This document shows, piece after piece, positions 1 through 8,969 of a stretch of DNA of 64,000 nucleotides. Numbering within the stretch: position 1 is the stretch's first letter; the number at the start of each line of letters is the position of its first letter. The DNA lies in contig NZ_AP023356.1 in NCBI RefSeq assembly GCF_018324205.1, positions 1,302,001 through 1,366,000 of the forward strand. The letters are read 5' to 3'. The DNA is from Actinoplanes ianthinogenes. GTDB lineage: Bacteria; Actinomycetota; Actinomycetes; Mycobacteriales; Micromonosporaceae. The translations under genes and the position numbers were made by a program. Below the pieces are notes generated by a model. The model did not search any database. It was not told the origin of the DNA and saw only the letters and a program-made list of their open reading frames with translations.

Positions 1-3000
1 GTCGACAAGGCGCACGATGACCTCGGGACGGCAGTGAGCGGTCGCAGAGGCGGACAGCCACCACGGGCCCGTGGCATATGCCTCGGCCAGTAGCCGGTCC
101 GCCCGGTCCGGACCGACGATGACGGCAAGGTCCGCCAGGGTCTGTACCCGCAGGCCGGAATCCTCGATCTTGCTGACGGCATCCTCGGCTGCGCGGAACA
201 AGGAGGTCGCCTCACGACTGTCGCCGACCTCCGCTGCGGCGCAGGAAAGGTGGGCAAGCGCCTGCGCGCGCCACTCGCAGCGGGAAATGCCACTGGCGAT
301 CCGCTTCGCATCGCCGGGGACACCGATCCGGGACAGAACGACGGCCAGGACGAATTCCGCCCTGCCCTGCAGCGTGCTGTCTATGCTCCCCAGCAGACTC
401 GTTTCGAAACCACCGGGGTCACCGACTTCCTGAACGCCGGCAATCACCGCCTGAGCCTCGACGCGATCACCCAGGGCGGCCAACGCCTGTGCTCGGGCAG
501 CCAGGGCTCGGACTCGCTGATACGGGCTCACGATCACAACGGCCGCCTGCTCGGCGGCCACGACCAGTCTCCGCGCCCGCTCCTGGTCTTGAGTCCCGCC
601 CGCGGCCTCCGCCAGGCCAGCCAGGGTGACTGCTTTCAGATATGGATCTGACACCGTGTCGGCGATGCGGTCGGCGAGCTCGGTGAACCCGCTCCGCGCC
701 GCGTTCAGGGACACCTCCGACAGAGCTTTCGCCCGCAGGAACGGGCCGGCGATTCCCCGTGCGACGCTCTCCGCGCGTTCGCAGTCTCCGGCTCTCGCCA
801 TTGCTCCAGCCAGACCAGCCAGCCCGTGTCGTTGCAGGCTGTCGAACGGGATGGCGTGAATGAGGCTCTCAGCTTCATCGAAGTCGCCGGCTCTGACTTT
901 CGCGCGGGCGACGTCCACCCGGGCCAGCGCCCGCCGATCCGGGTCGGCTATGCGGCCGGCAAGATCTTCCGCCCGGTCGAGATCATCCACCCCCGCCAGG
1001 GCTCTGACGAGTTCCACCAGCGCCAGCGCCTCACGATCCCGATTGGTGATGGCACGCGCGACCCGCTCGGCTTCGACGGCCAGTGCCCGAGCCAGATTCG
1101 TGCTGCCCTCCTCAAGGGCCACCTTCGCCGCCTGTGCCAGCTGGTCAGGAGTCGAGCCGTTCACGATGCGGCCGGTCCAGGTGAGATCCGGGATCCACCC
1201 GCCGTTGCGGTCGAGTTCGGCGACCACGGACCGCAACTGGGCCAGCCCACTCATCGCGTCCGTCCGCACCTTCGGCTCAGAGATATCGCCCGCGATCTCG
1301 CCTGCAAGATCCAGTTTGCCGATCACCGCCAGAGCTTCGACGAGGCTGACCATGAGTCTCGCCCGAGGAAAGTCGGCCACAAGATCGATGGCCTGCCCGG
1401 CTTCCACGACGAGGTGCGATGCCAGCTGGGCCGACCCGGTGAAAGGCAGCACCCGGACGAGTTCGATCAGCAGCCGGGCGCGAGCCGCCGGCATCTGCCT
1501 GTCACGGGCCTCTCGCACCGCGCCGTCAGCGAGTTCGACGGCTCGTTCGACGTTCCCGGCCAGGGCGATTGCTTTGATCAGTTCGGCCAGTAGCACGTCA
1601 CGATGAGCGGATGGACCCATCGATCGTACGATTTCTTCGGCTTTGTCCCGTGCGCCGATCCGGATGAGGAGCCGTACCAGTTCTCTGTGATCCTCCGGTT
1701 CCATCCCGGAGAGGAGGGCCGGGCCGCGCCGAAGCATGTCGTCGGCCATCGCCCTGACCAGTTCGCGATCACCGGACGCGGCCAACTCTTTCCACAGGGC
1801 GATGGCCGTTCTGGGCGACTCCGCGCGGCGGGAGCCTTGACGGACGATCTCCACACCACTCTCGAGATCACCGGCAGCAATCACTGCTCTGACGAGTTCG
1901 ACCAAGGCCTCGCGGCGCAGATCGGGATGGGCGATGTCATGGATCATCGACCGCATGCCCGCGATGAGCGACCGGACAGTGTCGCGATCAGCGGACGCCG
2001 GCAACGCCCTTATCAACCTTTTCCGCAACTCCGCTCCGGACCAGAGGTTGCCGACGAGGAGTACCGCCCGCCTGGCGTCGTCGACCAGCATCCGGATCCG
2101 CCGGGGATCGCCGGCTTCCGGAATGGCATCGATGAGGTCCTCCGCTCGCCAGTACTCGGCCGTGAATCTGGGGACGCTGTCCAGGACACGGTCATAACCG
2201 CTCACGCCCGCCGTCGAGGGGTATCGGCCGACAAACCCATGGCGTTCCCTGCGTGCCGCTTCCCGGGCGGCATTCTCGCTCAGGGCCTGTGCCCACCCCC
2301 GATCGCCCAGAGCGGCCACCGCTGTTGCCAGGCCGGCCCGCGCCGACGATCGCACCTCTGCGTTGGCGATGCCGGAGATCACCTGCTCCGCGTCGGCGGC
2401 GATGATCCGCGCCCGATCATGATCGTCGGCTGCTGCCAGCAATCGGGCCAGACCGATCAGCGCGTCCGCCTGTGCGTGCGGGTTGGTGATGCCACGGGCG
2501 AGCGCCTCACCCCTTGTGGGGTTGCCCAGCATCGCCCAGACCGCGGGCAGTTCGGCCGGAATGTTGGCGTTGCGAGTCACCAGACGATGGCGCTGGTACG
2601 AGAGCAGCGCCAGATGGCCGAGGTCCGGCCGGTCCCCGGCGAGCAGCATGCCCTCGCAGGTCTTGATCTCAGCGAGGGCCACGGCGTCTCCGCCGGACAG
2701 TTCGAGCAGCAGGTCGTGCCGGACCGGATCGGTGGCCAACCGGGCCAGGCGGTCGCCGTCCCCGACTGCGATCAGCAGACGCGGGTAGCCGAGAAGCAGA
2801 TATTCCGGGGTGTGCCGAGGCCAGGCCGGCTCCTCGGCACGGTACCCGTCCGCCCAGGAGTGCAACTGATTGCGGTAGTGCGCCTCCCGCACCCGGCCCA
2901 GGTAGCTGACCGCGGCGACCTGCAACTCCTCGTGGCCGAGCAGATAAACCTGATCGCCGACCGGCGAGAGGGTTCCCGCACGGCGGATGAACGTACGCCC

Positions 3001-4152
3001 GGCCGCGGTGTGTAACACATCCTCGATCTCGACCAGACCCGCACCGGTCAGCTCACTCAGATCGGAAGCGGTCAGACCACCGCGCGCAGCGGTCAGCAAC
3101 CCGAGCACGTCTTGCTCCAGTGAACTGCCGGTGAGCAAACGCTTGAGCTCGGCGCGCCCGAGTCTCCGCAGGTTCTGCGCGGATGGCGACGGCAACAGTT
3201 GCCGGATGTTGCGCTTGTCTCGAAGCGGGTGCCAGTCGGGCACATCGTCGGGGACAGGCGGATTCGGACGGCCGGTCACGATGACGCGCATGCCCTCCGG
3301 TGGGCGGCCGGGCAACAGGCCGGCGATGCTGCGCGCCTCCGCGCCCGTGGTGACGCTCCGGTCCTCGTCCAGCCCGTCGACGACCAGGACAAGACTGCCG
3401 CCGGCCTGCACACGATTCGCCGCGGCCTGGGCGAACAGATCGAGGAGCGCGCCCTCCCGGGTCACGTCGCTCAACCCCAGCGGCACCTCCTGGCCCAGGA
3501 GTTGGCACAGCTGCTGGGTGAGCGTCTCGGTGAGCGCGCCGCGCGTGTCCTGCCCGGCCAGCCGCGCAGTGATGAAGAACGCGACCACCCACACCCGGCC
3601 CGCGAAGTCCTCGGGAGGGTCGGCCACGAACGTGGCGAGCAGCGCCGTCTTGCCCGCCCACGGGCCGGCTTGCCACCACACGTACGCGGACGGACTCGCG
3701 CCCGAGGCGAAGTCCGCGAGTTCGGCGAGTTCGGCGGAACGCCCCACCAGCTCGGGTGGCGCGATCTGCTGCCGCAGCTGTTCGATGTAGATCGACCGGG
3801 CCACCACCGCGCTGTCGCCGGTCCGGATGTGACTACTGGGGGCCCGCCGGGAGCGGCGCGCGTCCGCACAGTGCCGCCACCATTCCGCGATTCTCCGCTG
3901 CAGTTCACGCTCATCCCGGAGGCCTGCGCGTCCCTCGAGGTATCCGACGAGGAACTTGAACGCACGTTCCTTGCCTTTACTCGGAATCGATTCGCCGTTG
4001 AGCCATTCGCTCAGCGTCGCGTCGTTGAGCATCACCGGCGGCTGCTGGGCTGCGCCCTGCCGCACCAGGGTGGCCAGATCAGGAGATTTAGCGCTGCGGT
4101 ACAGCTCGCGTAACCGGGTCCAGAACTCGTCCGCCGCCGAGGGCGCGGTCAT
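1..4152 (-). CDS. STAND/NACHT-like NTPase with N-terminal HTH-like region and helical repeats (3' end beyond window)
   Basis: At least 1384 codons stay open from the ATG at 4152 to base 1, so the C-terminus is missing. The start has GGAGG eight bases upstream. Residues 1-75 are a helical segment with the pattern DATLSEWLNGESIPS, as in actinobacterial proteins with an XRE-like N-terminal module. An ATPase core follows: VGRSAELAEL near 136, Walker A GPWAGKT at 163-169, Walker B LVLVVDGLDED at about 253-263, and a sensor-like VIVTGRP near 290. From about residue 400 the protein is a run of roughly 34-residue helical repeats rich in A, L and G-D (for example ALVELVRAVIAAGDLESGV), resembling TPR repeats. 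Known STAND proteins of this layout act as signal-sensing switches, some in regulation and some in antiphage defence. The specific role here is unknown. Confidence 0.85.
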   Translation of the reverse strand, partial: MTAPSAADEFWTRLRELYRSAKSPDLATLVRQGAAQQPPVMLNDATLSEWLNGESIPSKGKERAFKFLVGYLEGRAGLRDERELQRRIAEWWRHCADARRSRRAPSSHIRTGDSAVVARSIYIEQLRQQIAPPELVGRSAELAELADFASGASPSAYVWWQAGPWAGKTALLATFVADPPEDFAGRVWVVAFFITARLAGQDTRGALTETLTQQLCQLLGQEVPLGLSDVTREGALLDLFAQAAANRVQAGGSLVLVVDGLDEDRSVTTGAEARSIAGLLPGRPPEGMRVIVTGRPNPPVPDDVPDWHPLRDKRNIRQLLPSPSAQNLRRLGRAELKRLLTGSSLEQDVLGLLTAARGGLTASDLSELTGAGLVEIEDVLHTAAGRTFIRRAGTLSPVGDQVYLLGHEELQVAAVSYLGRVREAHYRNQLHSWADGYRAEEPAWPRHTPEYLLLGYPRLLIAVGDGDRLARLATDPVRHDLLLELSGGDAVALAEIKTCEGMLLAGDRPDLGHLALLSYQRHRLVTRNANIPAELPAVWAMLGNPTRGEALARGITNPHAQADALIGLARLLAAADDHDRARIIAADAEQVISGIANAEVRSSARAGLATAVAALGDRGWAQALSENAAREAARRERHGFVGRYPSTAGVSGYDRVLDSVPRFTAEYWRAEDLIDAIPEAGDPRRIRMLVDDARRAVLLVGNLWSGAELRKRLIRALPASADRDTVRSLIAGMRSMIHDIAHPDLRREALVELVRAVIAAGDLESGVEIVRQGSRRAESPRTAIALWKELAASGDRELVRAMADDMLRRGPALLSGMEPEDHRELVRLLIRIGARDKAEEIVRSMGPSAHRDVLLAELIKAIALAGNVERAVELADGAVREARDRQMPAARARLLIELVRVLPFTGSAQLASHLVVEAGQAIDLVADFPRARLMVSLVEALAVIGKLDLAGEIAGDISEPKVRTDAMSGLAQLRSVVAELDRNGGWIPDLTWTGRIVNGSTPDQLAQAAKVALEEGSTNLARALAVEAERVARAITNRDREALALVELVRALAGVDDLDRAEDLAGRIADPDRRALARVDVARAKVRAGDFDEAESLIHAIPFDSLQRHGLAGLAGAMARAGDCERAESVARGIAGPFLRAKALSEVSLNAARSGFTELADRIADTVSDPYLKAVTLAGLAEAAGGTQDQERARRLVVAAEQAAVVIVSPYQRVRALAARAQALAALGDRVEAQAVIAGVQEVGDPGGFETSLLGSIDSTLQGRAEFVLAVVLSRIGVPGDAKRIASGISRCEWRAQALAHLSCAAAEVGDSREATSLFRAAEDAVSKIEDSGLRVQTLADLAVIVGPDRADRLLAEAYATGPWWLSASATAHCRPEVIVRLVD

Positions 4153-4311
4153 CCCCGCTTCCTCCGGCTTCCGGATGAGCTTCCGGACCGGAACTCGACC
4201 GGAAATATCGATGACCAGGCCACGGATGCACCGTAACCGCTCGAACTCAGGTCCGGAATCACCGAGTCAGGCAGCAATGGGCGGAAAGCAACCCGCTCCC
4301 CGGAGGTTCGG

Positions 4312-4500
4312 ATGTCCCAGCTCTCCACCATCGTGGACCACAGCGCGCTCGGGGTCGCCCTCAGTGGTCTCCTCTACGCCGTCGGCACCCTCGCGGCGGC
4401 ACTCACCGCCCTGCTCGCCCCCAGCCCTGCCCGCCGCCGCGATGCCCGTCAAGTTCTGGCGCTCCTTCTGCGCCGGAAGGCCGGCGAGGACGACCGGTGA
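4312..4500 (+). CDS. Small single-pass membrane protein, 62 aa
   Basis: The start ATG is preceded by GGAGG with a five-base spacer, a strong ribosome site. The product has one hydrophobic stretch (residues about 14-36, ALSGLLYAVGTLAAALTALL) followed by a basic tail (ARRRDARQVLALLLRRK), which predicts a short N-terminus outside and a positively charged cytoplasmic tail. It is divergent from the STAND-like gene with 159 bases between, so the two may share a control region. I do not recognise a family. The strong ribosome site and membrane topology argue that it is real despite its size. Confidence 0.55.
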   Translation: MSQLSTIVDHSALGVALSGLLYAVGTLAAALTALLAPSPARRRDARQVLALLLRRKAGEDDR

Positions 4501-4548
4501 GCCGGTCAGCCGATCTCGTGCGGGCCCGGCGGATGACCGGACCGTGGC

Positions 4549-5049
4549 TCACGCCGGGCAGCTCGTTCCGACCTGGACACGCACCGTGGCGATACGGCCG
4601 CCGGCGTGGACCTCGACCGGCAGGCACTGCGGCTTCGTGACGTAGTAGCCGCCCGGGTATACCTGCCAGTCGCCGGCGCCGGACTTGGGGCAGGACGGGA
4701 TGATCAGGTGCGAAGTGCGGCCGTGGTGGCCGGTGTTGCCCCACTCCACCTCGGCCCGCGCCGCGGGCACGATCAGTTCGGCGGCTCGGCCGGACCGGAC
4801 GAGCAGGCCGGTCTTGGCGAACAGCAGCTTCCCCTCCCCGGCGTCGTTGGCTTGCAGCGCGCCTGAGGCCAGCGCGACCGCGTCGAGCAGCGCGACGTAG
4901 CCGGCCGGCGGGACATCAAGGGTCTCGATCGGCGCCGCGCAGTCCAGCCGCGGGCCGGCGGAGATGGTCGCGGACGGGCTGCTCGCGGGCACCGGGCTGG
5001 CGGAGCACGCCGCGAGCAGGAGGACCATTCCCAGCCGGAGCACCACCAT
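4549..5049 (-). CDS. Putative secreted lipoprotein, 166 aa
   Basis: The reading frame extends upstream to 5319, but the ATG at 5049 gives a clean lipoprotein signal: MVVLRLGMVLLLAACSAS with lipobox LAAC, then a Ser/Pro/Ala-rich linker. The mature part has two or three Cys residues (DCAAPIETLD, PSCPKSG, PQCLPVEV, TSCPA) that could form disulfides, and ends at VGTSCPA. I do not recognise a domain. The ribosome site is weak. The gene is divergent from the membrane protein at 5157, with about 107 bases between them. Confidence 0.6.
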   Translation of the reverse strand: MVVLRLGMVLLLAACSASPVPASSPSATISAGPRLDCAAPIETLDVPPAGYVALLDAVALASGALQANDAGEGKLLFAKTGLLVRSGRAAELIVPAARAEVEWGNTGHHGRTSHLIIPSCPKSGAGDWQVYPGGYYVTKPQCLPVEVHAGGRIATVRVQVGTSCPA

Positions 5050-5156
5050 GACTCGATGACACCACGGAACGCGGAATGGTTCCCGGCGCTCACTTTCGCG
5101 AATATTGTTCAACTCGTGGACACGTGGCCGACGCCGCCACCGCCAAGGATCAGGAC

Positions 5157-5558
5157 ATGGTTTCCGACGTCGCCGAGGCACTGCCCGCCGTCTCCGGATG
5201 GGTGGCGCTCCGCCGGGCGGCGGTCGGTGGCGGTCTGGCGCTCGCGGCGTGTCTGCTGATGAGGCTGCTCGGACGGCCGATGGGGGCCTTCCTGAGCCCG
5301 ACCGTCGTGGTGTGGGCAAGCATCGCGCTGTACAGCGGCTTCGACCGCCGATGCCGGGTCGCCGCGGTCGCGGGCTGGGCGGCGGCGGCCCTGGTGTGGT
5401 TCGGGTGCGCCTCGCTGTGGGTCGGCGGGGCCACCGTCGACGTGGTTCGCGTGGTCGCCGTGATGGTGGCCGCCAGCCAGGTGTACGCCCTGGTCACTCG
5501 CTCCGGCCGGGCACCGCAATTCACCCCGGCCGGAGCGAGCTGGCGTCAGGACAGGTAG
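5157..5558 (+). CDS. Small integral membrane protein, 133 aa
   Basis: The ATG at 5157 has AAGGA seven bases upstream; an earlier in-frame start at 5076 has no such site. The product has three or four hydrophobic helices (about residues 20-38, 45-60, 68-90 and 97-112) separated by short loops, and a hydrophilic tail (TRSGRAPQFTPAGASWRQDR). No family is recognised. Its 3' end overlaps the convergent GH4 gene by 13 bases. Function unknown. Confidence 0.55.
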   Translation: MVSDVAEALPAVSGWVALRRAAVGGGLALAACLLMRLLGRPMGAFLSPTVVVWASIALYSGFDRRCRVAAVAGWAAAALVWFGCASLWVGGATVDVVRVVAVMVAASQVYALVTRSGRAPQFTPAGASWRQDR

Positions 5559-6874
5559 GACAGCTCCGGCAGCTCGGCGCGGTAGGCGTCGACCAGCCGC
5601 TCGGCGACGGCCCGATCGGCGATCAGCGGATGCGTGGCCATCGCCTCGATCGCCGCCTCCCGGGAACCCTCCGCCACGGCCCGCAGCACCAGGCGATCGG
5701 TGGCCTTGACCGCGCGCACCAGCTCGGCCGCGTGCGCCGGCAGCGGCGCGACCGGCAGCGGCGCCGCGCCCCGGGCGTCGACCGTGCAGGGCACCTCGAC
5801 CACCGCGTCGTCGTCCACGACATCCAGGGTGCCGCGGTTGCGGACGTTGAGGATCAGGGTGGCCGGCTCGTCGCGGGCCAGGGCGCGCATCACGGACAGG
5901 GCGACGCCCTCGTAGCCGGCCGGGCGGCTCTCGTCGTGCTCCCGCTCCCCCGCCCCGGTCAGCTCCCGGTTCTCCGCCATGTAGGTGGCCTCCCGCTCCC
6001 GCCAGGCGTCCCGCCAGGCTTCGAGCGGTTCCCGGGCGGCGATCTCGGAATAGGTGCGTTCCTGCTGCTCGCGCAGGAAGGCGCCGCGGGTCTGCGGCGC
6101 CGCGCGGATGGCGTCGAGGGTGCCTTTCGGGTCGTAGTAATAGTGCAGGTACTCGTTCGGGATCGCGCCGAGCTCGCGCAGGCCGCTGAAGAGGCGGCCC
6201 TCCTCGATGCCGGCCAGCCGCTCCTCGTCGGCGAGCAGCCCGGGCAGCAGGTCCCGGTCGCCGGCGTGCACGCCGTAGAGCCAGCCCAGGTGGTTGAGGC
6301 CGGCGTAGTCGATCCGCACCCCGCCCGGGTCCGCGCCCAGCGCCCGCAGCACCCGGTCGACCAGGCCGGTCGGCGAGTCGCAGATGCCGATCACCCGATC
6401 GCCGAGCGGGCCGGACATCGCCTCGGTGACCAGACCGGCCGGGTTGGTGAAGTTGATCAGCCAGGCGTCCGGGGCGAGGCGGGCGGCGCGTTCCGCGATG
6501 CGCAGCGACTCCGGCACCGACCGCAGCGCGTAGGCGATCCCGCCCGCACCGACCGTCTCCTGCCCGAGCACCCCCGCGTCGAGGGCGACGCGCTCGTCGA
6601 CCACCCGGCCACGCAGCCCGCCGACCCGGATCGCGGAGAAGATGAACGCCGCCCCGGTCAGCGCCTCGTCCAGGTCGGTGGTGGCGACCACGGCGGGCGC
6701 GTCCGGGACGTCGCGGGCCAGCGCGGCCAGCACCCGGCCGATCCCGTCGAGTCGTCCCGGGTCCACGTCCTGCAAGGCCACCTCGGTGATCCCGGTTTTC
6801 CGGTGATCGGCGAGCAGCGCCTTGTAGACCAGCGGCACCCGGAAGCCGCCGCCGCCCAGAATGGTCAGTCGCAT
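5546..6874 (-). CDS. GH4 family glycosidase (6-phospho-beta-glucosidase-like), 442 aa
   Basis: GH4 enzymes are cytoplasmic NAD+- and Mn2+-dependent glycosidases that cleave glycosides, often 6-phosphorylated ones, by an oxidation-elimination route. The N-terminus MRLTILGGGGFRVPLV is the dinucleotide-binding loop. NFTNPAGLVTEA (about 145-156), the metal Cys in GICDSPTG and the NHLGW histidine are characteristic GH4 sites. The length is usual. The ATG at 6874 was chosen because GAGGG lies five bases upstream; another ATG at 6889 lacks a site. It is the last gene of the operon that also encodes a PfkB kinase and an ABC importer, 30 bases after the binding-protein gene. The exact substrate (phospho-glucoside, phospho-galactoside or uronide) cannot be told from sequence. 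Confidence 0.9.
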   Translation of the reverse strand: MRLTILGGGGFRVPLVYKALLADHRKTGITEVALQDVDPGRLDGIGRVLAALARDVPDAPAVVATTDLDEALTGAAFIFSAIRVGGLRGRVVDERVALDAGVLGQETVGAGGIAYALRSVPESLRIAERAARLAPDAWLINFTNPAGLVTEAMSGPLGDRVIGICDSPTGLVDRVLRALGADPGGVRIDYAGLNHLGWLYGVHAGDRDLLPGLLADEERLAGIEEGRLFSGLRELGAIPNEYLHYYYDPKGTLDAIRAAPQTRGAFLREQQERTYSEIAAREPLEAWRDAWREREATYMAENRELTGAGEREHDESRPAGYEGVALSVMRALARDEPATLILNVRNRGTLDVVDDDAVVEVPCTVDARGAAPLPVAPLPAHAAELVRAVKATDRLVLRAVAEGSREAAIEAMATHPLIADRAVAERLVDAYRAELPELSYLS

Positions 6875-6904
6875 GTCAGCCCTCGTCATTTCTCATGAAG
6901 CCGG

Positions 6905-8140
6905 TCAGCCCTTCATCGCTTCGTTTCCGGCGTCCTGCGCTTTCCGCAAGCCGTCCGCGACGCCGAGCTGGCCGAGGAACACCTGTTGCAGGATCGGCGT
7001 GTAGGCCGTCCCGCCGGCACCCACCTTGGGCCCGACCGGCGCCGGGAAGGTCGTCCCGGTCGCCGAGTCCAGGAACGGTTGCAGGTCGACGCCCTGTTTC
7101 CGCCAGTAGTCGACGAAGGCCGGCTGCGCCGCGGTCACCCCGGGGAACGCGTAGCCGCCCTCGGCGATCGGTTTCTGCCCGTCGGCCGAGCCGATCCACT
7201 TGAGCACCTCGGTGGTGGCGTCCCGGTGCGCCGTCTTGGCCGAGGCGACCGCGGCGACCCCGTGCACCACGCCGACCCGGCCGGCCGGACCCTTCAGCAT
7301 CGGGGCCAGTCCCCAGGCGAACCCGGCGCCCTCCTGGATGCTCTTCAAGTGGTACGGCCCGGACTGGAACAGCGCGAGCTTGCCCTGGGTGAACAGCTGC
7401 AGCGTCTTGTCGCCGTTGGTGTTGGTGTCCGCGGCCGAGGGCGCCACGTGGTCCTTGTTGATCAGGTCGACGACGTATTGCACGGCCTGCTCGGTCTTCG
7501 GCCGGCCGGCGAAGGCGAAGGTGTCGCCGGACTGCCAGCTGCCGCCGTTCGAGCCGACGAAGTCCCACACGATGGCCTGCTGGTCGAAGGCGGCGTTGAT
7601 GCCGAAGGTGCCGGTGGCCGGGTCGGTCAGCTTCCGCGCGGCGGCCCGGAGCGTGTCGTGCGCGCCGGTCGGATCCCAGGTGAGCGCGGCCGGGTCGACA
7701 CCCGCCTTGGCGACCAGGTCCTTGTTGTAGAAGAGCGCGATCGAGTCCCACAGCTGCGGCACGCCCCACAGCTTGCCGTTGCGGGTATAGAGGTCGACGA
7801 CCGGTTTGGTCCAGCCCGGATCCGGGTCGACCGGCAGCAGCTGGTTGTTGTCGGCGTAGATGCCGAAGTTCGACGTGTTGGTCCAGAAGATGTCCGCGGT
7901 GGTGCCCGCCGCGATGTCGGCGGGCAGCTTGGTCCAGTAGTCGGCCCACGGCACCAGCTGGACGTTCACCTTGATGTCCGGATGTGCTTTCTCGAAGCCG
8001 GCGAAGGACTGCTCGTAGGCCTTGGCCACCTGGTCGTCCCAGAGGCGGAAGGTGACCGTGGTCTTGCCGTCGCCGGTGTCGCCGCCGGCGACCGAGCAGC
8101 CCGCCAGCAGCAGGAGCAGGGCCAGAGCGATGCGTCGCAT
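6905..8140 (-). CDS. ABC transporter sugar-binding lipoprotein (CUT1 type), 411 aa
   Basis: Extracellular solute-binding protein of family 1. The signal peptide MRRIALALLLLLAGC has a lipobox (LLAGC), then a short linker and a mature domain starting TVTFRLWDDQVAKAYEQSF. Motifs typical of the family include the early SFAGFEKAHPDIKVNVQ and later NGGSWQSGDTFAFAG and FTQGKLALFQSGPYHL. It is four bases downstream of the second permease gene and 30 bases before the GH4 gene, so it should deliver the operon's glycoside to the membrane complex. Sugar specificity is not evident from sequence. Confidence 0.9.
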   Translation of the reverse strand: MRRIALALLLLLAGCSVAGGDTGDGKTTVTFRLWDDQVAKAYEQSFAGFEKAHPDIKVNVQLVPWADYWTKLPADIAAGTTADIFWTNTSNFGIYADNNQLLPVDPDPGWTKPVVDLYTRNGKLWGVPQLWDSIALFYNKDLVAKAGVDPAALTWDPTGAHDTLRAAARKLTDPATGTFGINAAFDQQAIVWDFVGSNGGSWQSGDTFAFAGRPKTEQAVQYVVDLINKDHVAPSAADTNTNGDKTLQLFTQGKLALFQSGPYHLKSIQEGAGFAWGLAPMLKGPAGRVGVVHGVAAVASAKTAHRDATTEVLKWIGSADGQKPIAEGGYAFPGVTAAQPAFVDYWRKQGVDLQPFLDSATGTTFPAPVGPKVGAGGTAYTPILQQVFLGQLGVADGLRKAQDAGNEAMKG

Positions 8141-8144
8141 GTGC

Positions 8145-8969
8145 TCACCTCATCCCGGAGATGGTGATCGATCGGACGATGTGCTTCTGGAAGATCACGA
8201 AGAGCACGAGCAGCGGCAGGGTCGCCAGCGTGGTGGCGGCCAGGACCAGCGTCCAGTTGCCGTGGTACTGACTTTGCAGGCCGGCGACCGCGACGGTGAG
8301 CACCTGCCACCGCGCGCCGCTGGTGACCACCAGCGGCCAGAGGAAGTCGTTCCAGTGGGTGACCACCGTGATGATCAGCAGGGTGGCCAGGATCGGGCGG
8401 CTCAGCGGCAGCAGCACGTGCCGCAGCACCCGCAGGTGGCCGGCGCCGTCGATCCGGGCGGCGTCGAGCAGCTCCTGCGGGACGGCGCGGAAGAACTGGC
8501 GGAGCAGGAAGATCGCGTACGGCGAGCCGAACGTCGCCGGCAGCACGATGCCCCAGAACGTGTTGACCAGGCCGGCCTCGCTGAGCAGCACGAACCTGGG
8601 CACCAGCACCGCGACGGCGGGCACCATCAGGGTCGCGAGGTAGACCCAGAAGAGCGCGTCGCGGCCCGGGAAGTCGAGGCGGGCGAACGCGTACGCCGCC
8701 AGCACCGAGCAGGTCAGCTGGCCGAGGACGACCACCAGCACGACCTGCACGGTGATCACCAGCGGCGGGATCAGGGTGTGCCCGCCGACCAGAAGCTTCG
8801 CGTAGTTCGCCCCGGTCACCGGGTCGGGTGGGGCCAGCGGCGGCTGCTGGGCGAACTGGCGTGGCGTCTTCACCGACGTCTGCACGCTCATCAAATACGG
8901 CGCCAGGATCACGATCGCACCGAGTCCCAGCGCCAGGTAGGTCAGCACCGCACGCCGCAAGATCCTCAC
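8145..8969 (-). CDS. ABC sugar permease, MalG-like (CUT1), 274 aa
   Basis: Inner-membrane subunit of the carbohydrate importer. The GTG at 8969 overlaps the stop of the upstream permease (GTGA, four bases), indicating translational coupling; the frame runs open further upstream but only as a shadow of that gene. Six hydrophobic segments are visible, beginning YLALGLGAIVILAPYLM. The cytoplasmic EAA loop, which docks the ATPase, reads DAARIDGAGHLRVLRHVLLP. No ATPase gene is in the operon, so a shared MsiK-type ATPase elsewhere is expected, as in other actinobacterial CUT1 systems. Confidence 0.9.
   Translation of the reverse strand: MRILRRAVLTYLALGLGAIVILAPYLMSVQTSVKTPRQFAQQPPLAPPDPVTGANYAKLLVGGHTLIPPLVITVQVVLVVVLGQLTCSVLAAYAFARLDFPGRDALFWVYLATLMVPAVAVLVPRFVLLSEAGLVNTFWGIVLPATFGSPYAIFLLRQFFRAVPQELLDAARIDGAGHLRVLRHVLLPLSRPILATLLIITVVTHWNDFLWPLVVTSGARWQVLTVAVAGLQSQYHGNWTLVLAATTLATLPLLVLFVIFQKHIVRSITISGMR

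Noticed and set aside
1603..3015. Long open frame of 470 codons on the plus strand
   Set aside because: It is antisense to the STAND-like gene, has a composition typical of a shadow frame in high-GC DNA and no ribosome site. The minus-strand frame has clear motifs and a strong ribosome site.
5105..6898. Plus-strand frame of 597 codons opposite the GH4 gene
   Set aside because: Arg/Gly/Gln-rich translation without any domain; the GH4 gene on the other strand explains the region.
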